Source: Chrysomallon squamiferum
Lineage: Eukaryota > Mollusca > Gastropoda > Neomphalida > Peltospiridae
DNA length: 64,000 nucleotides
Assembly: GCA_012295275.1 (NCBI GenBank)
Contig: CM022665.1
Span: 40,937,152 to 41,001,151 of the forward strand
Direction: 5' to 3'
The position numbers were made by a program, and so were the translations under genes. The notes under the pieces were generated by a model. That model ran no database searches. It was not told the origin of the DNA and saw only the letters and a list, made by a program, of their open reading frames with translations. Below, piece by piece: positions 24,290-36,035 of this stretch (positions are counted from its first letter, which is position 1; every line of letters starts with the position of its first letter).

Positions 24290-24600
24290 TGCAATAAGCA
24301 GTGAAAAGTCAGGAAGGAAAACTTGAGGTCTTCTAATCAATGGTGCTGAAAGTACCCGAGAAGAATGTCAACTGTGAAGAAGGAAGATCCTTTTGTTATT
24401 TTCACTGACTAATTAGATGTATGTGTCCTTAATTTAATCTTCATGCTTGCCAAACTTGAATGGGCTCACCTCACAGGGAAATTGAGAAAAGTTGTCAGCA
24501 GAACTGCTTCTTCAAATGCTGGTTTATTATTTTGGATTTTCATTCAGAGTGCAGTTAATTTTATTTTTATTTGACTGTAGAGACATCTGTCCCACTGTAC
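24290..24600. other. Complex non-repetitive block
   Basis: Contains cactgactaattagatg, aatttaatcttcatgcttgc and cagttaattttat. Candidate conserved non-coding element; not tested. Confidence 0.2.
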
Positions 24601-25119
24601 TGGACTGTTAATAAACCTGATGTCAAATTTTGGGTTGTTGGGGTTGTGAACTCTGTATGTTTTTGATCTGAAGTTAGAGAAAGATTATGAAAAGTCTCCA
24701 AGCAGATTTGTGTATGGTGATAGTAATGGAAGTTTGGTGCGAAAGAATGAAGAGTTATATTTTATGTGTGCTATATTACTGACAAATTGTCCTTTTATTT
24801 CTGTCTGACACATACACACACATATATGACATATTTGGACATATGTATATAACTCTTATTTTTATTTCTCTAATGTGCCATTATCTTAGAACATCCACCT
24901 CACAATTTCTTGCCAATTGCAGAAGTAGCACATTTGACATTCTTACTATGACAGTATCATTCTCTTCAGATTTCTTGAAATGGCAAAAGCAGAAAAATTA
25001 CTCGTCTGTACAGAAACCATAATTACACATCTTCTTCAGTCTGGATGTATGTGAGATCTTCAGTGTCTTAAGATAGATTTTTTTCTCTTTTTTTTCTTCT
25101 GTTCTTGTTTTTTGGCATT

Positions 25120-25153
<34 letters not shown>

Positions 25154-28100
25154 CTTTGGTTTTTTGGGGGTTAAAGAAAAAGTCTCTTATAAAAAAAGGC
25201 ATATTTAGTTACATGTTTGATAACTTTTGAAAAACAAAGAACAAAAAGATTAATAATTGAAATAAACTATTATTAATAATGGGGTTTTTTTTAAGTTCAT
25301 AATAGCTGTTTTAAAAAATAGCATTCAATGAAGAAGAATAAATATATATTTTTTTTAAATGTTGTTACTAAGTTAGAAAATAAGTAAGTCAGAATTAAAA
25401 AAACTGATGCATAATGTTTTAAAATCAGTCTTAATCAACTGTTTTGTTACTAAGAAAAAACAGAACTAAATACAGCTAATAATAATTATATCAAAAGCAA
25501 AAAAAAAAATAATAATAAGAAGAAAACAAACCACTAGTAATAACAATACTCCTACACTAAGCTTTAATAAAAGAAAAAAACCAGCATCTCAATGAAATCT
25601 GCAAACCAAGTGTCTTTTTTTTTTTAAATTTTTTTTTTATTTTTATTTTTTTTTTTTATTGTGATCTTTTTAAATCACATTAATAATCAATATGTCCGAG
25701 TTTTCCTTCTTCAATGAATAAACTTCCTGATCAATAAAATAAAAACTTCATCTTTTCTCTCATCAACACACAACTCCGTGAACAGCAATAACACACTGAT
25801 TCAAACTGACTTATTATATCGATTGGAAAACAATGATAAAAAAGTAATAGGAATAATAAGGCCCAAGAAAACACTATATATTATAATACATGACCTCAGT
25901 GGCTTGTTGTTGTTTTTTTTGTTGGTTTTTATTTTTTATTTTTTTTTGGTTGTTTTTGCCCTTGAGATTTGTTTTTCTGCAGACCTTACTGAAATAAAAA
26001 TATAAAAAAGTTATTCAGTAACATGTTGGCCCACATGGAATTTATGATTCTAATTTTGATAAATGATTCCTTATGTTAGAAATGTCTTCTATTAGAAATT
26101 GTAATCATTTTTGGTTAACGTTTCCAAATATTAGAAACTGAATTTGTAAATTATAATTGTGTAAATGGAAAATCAGCATTTTAAAATAAGAGAGCAAAAC
26201 CTTATTGCCAGGTCATGTGTTTATATAAAAATAGGGCGCTAATGGATAAATATAGTCCTGCAGTGGATTATCTTGTGATATAATAATTATAAAAGAAATG
26301 AATTCATGGAGTTCTTGCTGTGTGTTGAAACAAATAATGAGTGGCATTTTGAATGGACAAAAAGCAGAGTGTAAGCAGTGCATGAACTCCATGACTGTAA
26401 TTCTCAATGGTTTTTTTAAATGAATATTTATTGTTATTGTTTATATTGTACTGTAAGATTTTTTATTACATTTATTATTGTTTGCAAATATGTTAGTTAA
26501 ATGGTGAGAATATGCATAATTTTTTTGTTTTTTGTTTATCATGTTCTAATGGTAGACACTGATGATATATTCTGAGGACCTCATACTATTAAAAACATTA
26601 TTTTCAAAACAAAGAGACCACACAATTTAGAAAAAAAGAAGAAACCTTTGATATAACTTAAATGTTAAATAATTTTATACTTTCAAAATAAAAATGAAAA
26701 CAAAAATGTAGCAGTAAACGTTAAAAAGAATCTAACTATTGCTTCCATATTGCAAAGAGTGATTATTAAGGAGATCATAAATATTTTTATGGAGTTATTT
26801 TTGTATTATTTATTGTCAGATTGTTTCAGTTTTTATTAAAAATTTTATTATTTTTTATTTGATTTCATGAGGGGGATTTGTTTCTTTTCTTACTTTTTTC
26901 AAAATGTCATGTCCATTATTTTATTATTTATGTTCCAGAATATTACTTTGAAACTTTTACTGGAAATCTTTTCCTGCTGTTTTAATTTTTGGGTCCAGTA
27001 ATCTTCAACTTTATATATGTCCATAGCACCATCTTTAATAATGAATGATCAGTGTCTTATAAATGTTTAGGCATTTTTTAGGAATTTACGATATTAAAAA
27101 CAATTTTACAATTTTAGGAGATAACGGTATTAAAACTAATAAAAGGGTTGAAAATTTCTATGTAAAACAGTATTAACCTTAAAAACACTCTATTGTTACT
27201 GTTGTCAAAAATTATAAAAGTTCTTCAGAATATCTGATTTTTTAAACAATATTTTATTTATTTTCCACCTCTTAGCTGTAACCTTTTTGTCAGTGGATAT
27301 TCTTTCACAAAGTCATCATTTTTGAAGTTGTGAAGAAAAGATAAAAAAAAACCACCTTTCTCTTTTGATAACGAATTTTAATTCTTTCTTTGAAGTGGAA
27401 TAAATGTAGCTATTTTATTCTTGTCTATATAAAAGTAGATAAATAAACAACATCATTTTCTAAAAGCATCAATTATCTTTAAGTGCTTCTTGTATTGTTG
27501 TAAATAAACCATTTTATTCCACAAAACTGCTAAAATAAGAAGAAGAAGAAGAAAATTTTATGAGAAAATAAACACTGTTTCAAAACTCTGAAAAGTAAAG
27601 TTGTGGCAAACAACGTTAGTTTGAAGTACAAAGTTTTTGGCTAAAAAGTATTAGCCAAGCCCATTATTTACTTTAATTATATTAATGTAGCCACAGGCAC
27701 AATGAATACACAGCTTTTTGTGAATAGGAAATAAATGAAATTAGTGACGGTTAAAATATCCTACAGCTCATCATTTCTTTTTTCTCTCTCCAAAGGTAAA
27801 TTTAAATGTAATTCTGTTGAGCTGTACTCTTTTTTCTTTATCTTTCTTTTACTTTTTTGCTTTTTACTTTTTAAAAAAAAAAAAAAATGGTTTTTATACA
27901 TTTCATTTCATCATCGTTATTGCTATAAGCACTGTTGTTTTATTATATTCAATATATTTTTCTTTGTTCTTTTATTATTATTATTTACTCAAAATCAAAA
28001 CAAGCTACAAATATAGTTTTTACGATTTTTATATTTAATTTTTTTATTATTCTTGTTTTTCATATTGTTTAATTTTTATTTAATTTAAATTTCTTATTGA

Positions 28101-28796
28101 ACTTTAGCTTTTTTTTTCCTTCTTTTTTTTTTTATACTGGTAAAACAAAAATGAACCAAGAGAAAAAAAAACATGGCTGTAGTTAAAACATATTTAATTA
28201 AAATAAATATCTTTTTTAAAGACATGTAATTTCTTTCTATTATCCTCGAAAGACTACCATATTTTAAACATTTCATTATTTCGTCTTTAAACCGAAATAG
28301 CCATTGGTCATATCTTTTAACCTTAAGAACAAAAGGGTTAAAAGTATTGGAGTAATTATCAGAAAAGTTTTTGATGAGTGCGAACAAAAGAAAAACAGAA
28401 AATTGAATTCTTTTATCATTTTGTTTGATAGTCTGCAAGTGTATATATACACTGATGATGTTTCCAAACAGTTCTATACATTGTTTTGAGACTACATTAT
28501 TTTATTATATTAATATAGTATTATGTTGTTGTTGTCTTTTGTGGCTTTTTTTAATCATATCATCATTTGTAAGAACATTTCTAACATTCTGAATACCTCA
28601 GCTATTTAATCAACTGTAATGTGTTCTTTGTATGTGGTTTATGTCTTATATTTACTTTGTACTGTTTCTTTCTGAATGCTGGTATATAATTAATATCATG
28701 ATATAAAGTATCTATAAATTTTGTAGACATAAAATCATGATATGATGTGGTGTGTGTATGTGTGGTACTAATAACAAAACAACCCCTGACATTAAT

Positions 28797-28800
<4 letters not shown>
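24601..28800. other. Very AT-rich intergenic sequence
   Basis: No gene recognised on either strand. Includes a 33-base T run at 25121-25153 and many T/A runs. The only structured piece seen is the inverted repeat at 26304-26394. Confidence 0.4.
26304..26394. ncRNA. Long-loop hairpin, weak miRNA-precursor candidate
   Basis: tcatggagttc at 26304-26314 is perfectly complementary to gaactccatga at 26384-26394. Pairing continues inward with mismatches (tgc, tg). The arms are about 22 bases each with a loop of roughly 45 bases, longer than typical. It lies in a less repetitive stretch (26190-26410). I match it to no known miRNA. It could simply be a chance inverted repeat. Confidence 0.15.

Positions 28801-28882
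<82 letters not shown>
28801..28882. repeat. AG microsatellite followed by CAGA repeats
   Basis: About 32 AG units, then five CAGA units. Confidence 0.97.
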
Positions 28883-28883
<1 letters not shown>

Positions 28884-29039
28884 TAATGAATCATGAGAGG
28901 TCAGTCTCTGCTAACACTCCATAAGTTAATGTTATTGGCTCATATTAAGGGATTTGTTTTATTATTATTTATTTATTTTTTTGGTATGAACAACAATCTA
29001 CAAAACACACATAACCCAGCACAATGCAACATCATCATG

Positions 29040-29120
29040 GGAAAAGAGCTGAAATATCACACTGGTCGAGATTATCCAACACAGAACAAGTACCATAACC
29101 ACTGAACTACAGTTTGCTCA
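29040..29120 (-). mobile_element. Probable tRNA-derived SINE head
   Basis: On the minus strand tagttcagtgg (29099-29109) is a perfect RNA polymerase III A box (TRGYNNANNGG), followed by a tRNA-like stretch and a degraded B box (tctcgacc). The body beyond is not recognisable. Confidence 0.4.
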
Positions 29121-30389
29121 GGAGAACTCTTGTAGATTGAATTATCTTTAGAAAACTTCCTGGCAGATTAAGGGCATGTGTACTAATATGTACTTGTCTT
29201 TCTTTCTTGTCATGTTCTGTATTGACATTATATGACAAGATATTTATTTAATCTTCCATTGCTTTTACACTAATTGCATCTATTTAACAGTGTACATGTT
29301 GTAATGGCAGACCTTTCAAATCTGTTTTTATTCCAAAAATAATCTGTAAGTATTTTATCATATATTTATTTTTGTCAGATATAAAAATGAAGGTAGTGAC
29401 TTTTTTTTTTTTTTTCGTGTGTATTTACTTTTTTTTATTATTATTAATATTGTTAGATTTTGTTTATTTGGTACTGAATTGATCAGACATTTTCATCAAC
29501 TGAAATAATTTCCTGTTAATATTCATAAAATGAAATCTTCAGAATTTCTTAGAACCAGAAATTATGAAAAAAAATCTATATTGAATAGTTTTTTTCTTGT
29601 CTTTCGTTACATTTTATTATTATTATTGTTTTGTTTTTTGCAACTTGTTTTTTTTTTTTTTTTTTTTTTAATGTTATGGTTAGTGAAGAACAGTTTTGTT
29701 TGAAAAAGTTATTTGTGACACTTTATTTATGAAATATTTGTTTTATTTTTTCACAATTTACCTAAAGCTATATTTTTAACAATGACCACAAAATATTTTA
29801 TCAGAAACAAAATTGGATATTTTGTTAATAAAATATTCATCCAAATGCCAAATACCACATTTTATAAATACACAAAAGCAAAATGTTTATAATAAATTTT
29901 CAGTATATTGTAATTTGAAATTTTTACCTCAAGGCTTATAAGTCAAGAACTAAAAATTCATTAAATATAAAATTAGTCAAAATTTTAATAATACTAGTGT
30001 TTATTATTGCTCCTGCTACTACTACTGTTACTATTATTTTGATCTGCACTGCTACTATTGCTACTACTGCTGCTGCTACAACTACTACTACTATTAGTAC
30101 AACATCTCCTGTCACTACTACTGCTGTGAATACTGATAATGGGTTCTTTAATTAGAGAAAATATAATTAAAATATAAATAATAATCATGAAAGGACAACT
30201 CTCCATGCTTTCGGAAATTGAGAAGAATGTGGATTAAACAAAGTCATCTGAAAGTGAAGCTTACATTGTTTTATTCACTTTTCCTTACCTACATCATAAT
30301 AAGTCAGTATAATGTGTTTTGTCCAAAGATCTTTTTTATATGACTTATGCTGTCACTGAATTTATTGAAATTGTCTTTGTTTTTTTGTA
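29121..30389. other. AT-rich intergenic sequence with triplet repeats
   Basis: ACT/GCT-type triplets at 30000-30120 give a Ser/Asn-only minus-strand frame. No gene. Confidence 0.4.
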
Positions 30390-30394
30390 TAGTT

Positions 30395-30600
30395 ATCAGA
30401 GAGAGAGAAAGAGAGAGAATGAATGAATGAATGAATGAATGAATGAATGAATGGTTTTCTTGAGTGCTGCATTCATAACATGAATCTATTCCAAAATACA
30501 CATCACATTAACTTCATTTACGGCATCATGGTAGGCAATGACAAATTTTACATTCTCTCACAAACCCATTGCAAGATATTGGAAAAAAAAAAAACAATCT
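30395..30600. repeat. Duplicated dispersed-type repeat, copy 1
   Basis: Starts with GA- and GAAT-repeats (GAAT at 30417-30452), then ttcttgagtgctgcattca, ttccaaaatacacatcacat, taacttcatttac and gcaatgacaaattt. The same blocks occur in order at 30712-30905. The simple repeat at one end suggests the tail of a retroposon read on the minus strand. Confidence 0.7.
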
Positions 30601-30711
30601 GTTTATTATTTTTGCTTATAGTTCATACAGTTTCTTTTGGCCCATGAGTACATTTGATATCAATTATGTCATCTCTGTCTCCCCTTGAAACTCAGTGTAC
30701 TCTGGTAAGGC

Positions 30712-30905
30712 TGTCAATCAGAAAGAGAGAGAGAGAAGAAGAACGGAATTCTCAAGTGTTGAATTAGTAACAGGAATCCATTCCATACCGGCACTTCAAG
30801 TTAACTTCATTCACAAAGTCTTGTAGCCGGTGACAGTTTTTCACTATTATGCCCACACCAGAGAAGCTTGACCGAAATCAAGCCTGTGTAAGGATATTGG
30901 ATTAC
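30712..30905. repeat. Duplicated dispersed-type repeat, copy 2
   Basis: gaaagagagagagagaa, then ttctcaagtgttgaatta, ttccataccggcact, taacttcattcac and gccggtgacagttttt parallel copy 1 at an offset of about 292 bp. It also carries gcttgaccgaaatcaagc, a 6-bp-stem hairpin, and ends with ggatattgg as copy 1 does. Confidence 0.7.
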
Positions 30906-33110
30906 CTATGAGTATATGTTTTTTTTTTAGTTATAATTTTTTTTCTACGTTATGGTCATAAAAAAAAAAAAAAAAAAAAATAACTTGTTTGGTTGAAAAA
31001 ATTGAACTAGTGAACCAGAATAATGATGCAGAATTTGATGGCTTCTTTTGGCAGATTGAGATACAGTTTCTCAGAAAAAAAAATAGATCATCGTATAAAA
31101 AGACAGAGAAGTATGGTGTCAGTGATAGTATAGTCCTGATTACTTGTTCTGTATAAAAATTTCATATGAAGTACACATATCACAACAGGGGACTTAGATT
31201 TTTTTTTTTTTTTTTTTTTTTTTTGCATTTCCTTGTTGTTGGGTGTTTTTAAAGACATTTTTTAATAAAAATTTTGGATTTTTTAAACAAATATTTTTAG
31301 ATTTTTATATATTAAGAAGTAAAATCTTTACAATATTCAAATTTTATCGTTACGTTTTGCTGTCAGTGGTACCAGTTTACAATAATATTTTCTTCTTCTT
31401 CTTCTTTAAATCTGTTGTCTTCCTGAGGTTGGTTTGTGATAACACAAGAAACACTGTAAAACACTTCTCCGATAAAAGAGAAATTATCCACAAAGTATCA
31501 AAGAACTTAGAAGTTTCTGACACTATCGAGTAACAATCAGTGCACTGGTTTCCCCCATTTAACAACAAATTGATATCTCTTTACACCCGATTAACAAGAT
31601 ATTAACCTTAACTTTTCCTTATAATTAATAGATATTTAACTCTAATTTTACCACAGTTAATAATTAATTAACCTTACTTTTCCTGTAATTAAAAATGTAT
31701 TAACCCTACTTTTCCCCCCCCCTCACCACCACCACCCAGTCAAAAATGTCAGGCTGCCATTTTTATAACAAGTCTGCAAGAATGACATAGCCATCTTCTT
31801 TAGCTTTTGTTTAAATCCCTTCCCATCATTAATAGAAAGACATCTGTTGAAGTATTTCCAAGTGGAACAACATTGACATCTTTCATCTTTACCATGCAAC
31901 AATAATTAGATTGTCTTTCATACTTCACAAAGACTAAATTATAAATAAAATACCATCACTGACGATAGAGTGCAGATAACCTTTTTTTATACTTACATTC
32001 TATTGTTTTGCTGTTTAGGTGTTTTAGTGCATTAGTTTTGTCTTGTTTTTATACTGCTTACAATTGTTGTTATTTTTAATGTGTTACTGAGTGTTGTACT
32101 GTATTTATTATTGTTATTATTGTTTGTTGTTACTATTTTAATTTGTAGTTGTGCTGTTGTTATTCTTCTGTTATTTTTATTTTATTATTATTTGTTGTAT
32201 CTATCACTGTTATTATCATTCTTATCATCAGCATCATCATCATTATCATTATTATCCTAATTATTATTATTAATATTATTATTAGTTGTTGTTGTGTTGT
32301 TTTTATTATATAATTTTTTCTGTTGTTGTTATTACTAGTACTATTTATATTATTAACTTATTTTTAATACTTTATATCAAACAGCATGGAACAACAACAA
32401 CAACAACAATAATAATAATTTCCACAATAATTATCACCATAAACATTATGATCAAATGGTATTCAAAATGATAATTGAAATCTGTAAGGTTCTATTCATA
32501 TTTCCCCATCCTGAAGTGATAGGAATAAATTAATACCTAAATAGATATTTATTACTGGTATCTAGGCAAACTATTACAAATGAATGAATTAACAAATATT
32601 AAAATAGTTATTACTATTATTTTGTTTTAAATGATAAAACTTGGGGCTATTATTCTTAAGGCTACTTTTACATATTAATAATCTTGAGACTACTGCCCTA
32701 CATATATATATATATATATGTATATATGAATTTACCATTAATTAGTGTGATATTGTTAGCTTCAGGTGTGAACTAATAAAATTTTAATATTCTTGTTTTA
32801 TTACTTCTACCTGGTTTTATTTCATTGGTTCATTCATACAGTGTAGTTAGTTAAGTAACATTTTCATTTTTAGTGTCTATGTGATAGACAGGATTTCTTC
32901 CAAGAGGATAAACAAAATTTCAAATTGGTGTAGTGCAGTGGTAGGTTGTGTATTGTGGCTTTGATAATTTTTTTTTCTTTTTTTTTTTTTCTCTGAATCT
33001 TCACTTAAAAGTGAAAATATATATACTGTTAAATAATAAGAGTGGTTAGGATTTGGTAATATTAACATATGTTTTTACATTCCTCAAATAACATATGCCT
33101 TTATTAACAC
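30906..33110. other. AT-rich intergenic sequence
   Basis: Includes a short diverged array (taaccttacttttcct variants, 31585-31718), ATT/GTT/CAT triplets at 32100-32420 and a TA run near 32702-32718. No gene. Confidence 0.4.
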
Positions 33111-33114
33111 TGGA

Positions 33115-34440
33115 GTGATGCGTCTATAGTTTAATGGTACAGCATTTGCTTGGGTTGTAGGATCAATTTATTGGTTTATTGGATTGTTTTCCCATTCGTC
33201 CCTTTTCTTTAAACTGGTGTTTCAAAGACTAAGGTATGTGTTTTTGCATCTTTTGCCAAAATTACTCATTGGTAATTAATACAAAATTAAAACTGAGATT
33301 TTGTAACCATTAATTATTATTTGAAAATGTGTGGAAGTATTTTTAAACAAATATATTTTCATTGGTTTAGTCACTTTTGTACAGTTATCACAGAAGACCT
33401 GTAGAGTCTTAACCTCAGATGTATTTGGTTACAAGATCAATTCTACTTTGTTCCTCTATTTGAATATTTCTCATATTACATCATAATTCATTTAATAAAA
33501 ACTGTGGTATGTGCTGTGCTGTATAATAGAAAATGTATTTAAAGATACTGGGTGATAATTGATAAAAATATATGACATATGTTGCAATGCTGTAAATTAG
33601 AAGTTACATGTTTAAATTCTTGGCTGCAAACTGATAAAAATAAGTAATAATTTAGTTTTAAAAGGCCAAGGCATATTTTGTGCTGTTTATTTGAAAATGT
33701 TTTAAAGAAAGTTAATTGATAAACTTATATCATAACCTGGTTATTAAATGACAACATATGTGCTGTGCTGTATCTTAGAAACTGTTAATACAGATCCCTA
33801 GTATTGAATTAACCAACTTAAAGACCAAGAGATGTGATGTGCTCTATCTGTCTTTAAAGATCCCTGGTATCTAACTGACAATTGGTTACTAAAGTCCAGG
33901 GTATGTGCTGTGCTGTACTCTATCAGACTGAACTGATAGTTGGTCATTAAAGTCCATCTTAATAACTGATTTCAAATATCCCAGATTTGTATACTGATTA
34001 TTAAATGCCAGGGAATGTACTGCAATATATCTTAGAAACCATTTTTAAAGATCACTAGTATTAAACTGTTAATTAATTATTAGAGAAAAAGGTATATGTT
34101 CTGATATATCTTAGAAATATGTGTTTTTAAAGGTCCCTAATATAAAATTGTTAATTGGTTATTAAATACCAGTGTATGTGCTTTGATGTATATAAGAAAC
34201 TATTTTTGTTTTATGGATCCCTAATATGAAATTAGTTATTAAATGCCAGAGAATGTTCCGACTTGTATCTTAGAAACTTTTTAACTTTCTTGGCTGCTAA
34301 CTGATAAAGGAACTCAGAGTACTGTGGCACTGGGTTTCCTGTCGTGTATAATCACATCAAAAAAAAATTTGTTTGATGTCTAATAATTGTTAATAATAAA
34401 AAAATATGCTTAGATATCACTTAACATTGATTTGTTCCTG
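33115..34440 (+). mobile_element. tRNA-derived SINE with tandemly expanded core
   Basis: The head has an A box (tagtttaatgg, 33127-33137) and a near-perfect B box (gatcaattt, 33161-33169), then cccattcgtccc and actggtgtttcaaagactaa ahead of ggtatgtg. The end has ttggctgctaactgataaag, gggtttcctgtcg and gtttgatgtctaataattgt, matching the usual SINE 3' region. Between them the module tcaaaggcc-ggtatgtgctgtgctgta...aaagatccct...ctaac is repeated about ten times (anchors 33507, 33576, 33670, 33755, 33829, 33901, 34011, 34091, 34174, 34251; mean about 80 bp). Such SINEs are usually a few hundred bases; this one is about 1.3 kb. Confidence 0.8.
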
Positions 34441-35159
34441 CCATTATTAATCTTTGGACGCCACTCTTCACACATTTGTTTCATAGCAGACGTGAAGTAA
34501 TTTTCATATTCCAGTCTAATGTTTTAACGCACTGTCTGCTGTTACAGTCACGCCATAATGCCTGTACAATATTTTATTTATATCTCCTTAGTGTGATACA
34601 TTTAAATATCATCACCATAGTGTCTGATACCGCTTTTATCTTACATCTTAAAAGCTGTGATGAAATCTTTGGTATTTTCTCACCAACAAAAGATTTCCTG
34701 TTTCATTGTTAAAAGCATAAATGCAACCTCTGTTTCTTTTTTTTTTTCTTCACATTATTTGCAATTTATAGTCTTGCAGCTATGATACATAATATTTCAA
34801 GATGCACTGAATCTAAGACATTTTTTTTTAACTTTTATTTTTATATTCAAAAGATCTGTAGCAGAAAAACATTTTTGTTTGTTTAAAAAAAAAAAATATA
34901 GAGAAAAGGTTTTCAATAACCATCCACTTATTAATATATGTTTTCAATGCTTATAATTTTTGCTGACACTATCATTTTTCCTTGTTTCAGTATATTGTTT
35001 CAAAAGCTTTGACATCTACCTCATAATGAAAGTAGAACTGTATACCAGATTCTGAACATTATTTTTTTCTTTTAAATTTTTCATTTTCTGTGATGATGAG
35101 ATTTTCAGAAATACCTTTTGCTTCTCTCTTAATCTTTAACTTTTCTAATTTTAGCATCC
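34441..35159. other. Intergenic AT-rich sequence
   Basis: No gene recognised. Confidence 0.4.
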
Positions 35160-35640
35160 ATCATTATTCACTGTGACAGTTTTATTAAAGGCCATTGTTT
35201 GTATTTTTTCTTATGATTTAACATGAAACATTCTGTGAAACGTTTGTCTGTAACTTCTACTAATCCTGTTTTAATTCTTTTTTAAAATGTTGAGTCTGTA
35301 TACAAGGTCCCAGTTCCTGGTTGTTTTTTTTCCTTAAAATGTAACCTGAAATATTGTATGAAATATTTGTCAGTATCCTATTTTTTATTCCTTAAGAATT
35401 CTTTCAAGTTTTGCAAACAAGGATTCATTTCCTAGTTTTAATTTCATTGCAATTTAAAACACTGTGTGAAAATGTTGTCTGTTAGATCTGTTATAATTCT
35501 TTAATAATTTTATAAAGCTTGCATACAGTTTTTATTTCCTAATTTCATTTCCTTATGTTTTAACATGAAAAATTATATTAATATTTTGCTAGAATAAAGG
35601 TCTTGGTATACAGTTTTATTTCCTTAACAACAGTATGAAG
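35160..35640. repeat. Diverged tandem array, about 110-120 bp, four copies
   Basis: Blocks like tttaacatgaaacattctgt, gtttgtctgtaacttct, taattcttttttaa and tatacaaggtcccagttcct recur with anchors near 35217, 35334, 35449 and 35553. Confidence 0.75.
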
Positions 35641-35654
35641 TTTTGTCTGCAAAT

Positions 35655-36035
35655 TATTTTAATATCTTTAACATGCAAAATTCACTGTTCTTATTTTAGT
35701 ATCTTTAACATACAAATTTACACTTCATATTTTAGTATATTTAACCTACAAATTTACCATTTTCATTTTATTATTCTTATCATGCAAATTTATGGTTCTT
35801 TTTTTTAATATCTTTTAATCTTCAAACTTACCTCCTTATTTTAATATCTTTTAATCTTCAAACTTACCTCCTTATTTTAATATTTTTAACTTACAAATTT
35901 ACTATTCTTATTTATAGTATCTTTAACATTGATATTTTACCTTTCTTATTTTAATATCTTTGACAATACAAATTTACTATTCTTATTCTAATATCTTTAA
36001 CATACAAATTTACTGTTTTTAACCTACAAATTTCT
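35655..36035. repeat. Tandem array, about 37-bp unit, ten copies
   Basis: Variants of ttttaatatctttaacatac followed by aaatttactattctta. Two adjacent copies at about 35809-35882 are identical over 37 bases. Confidence 0.88.

Noticed and set aside
23892-24326. 144-codon plus-strand frame with Tyr and Phe runs
   Set aside because: It crosses TTTA, ATT and A-run microsatellites and has no domain; low-complexity artefact.
33115-33185. True tRNA gene at the polymerase III boxes
   Set aside because: The boxes are present but no acceptor stem or clover-leaf forms, and SINE body sequence follows, so it is a tRNA-derived SINE head.
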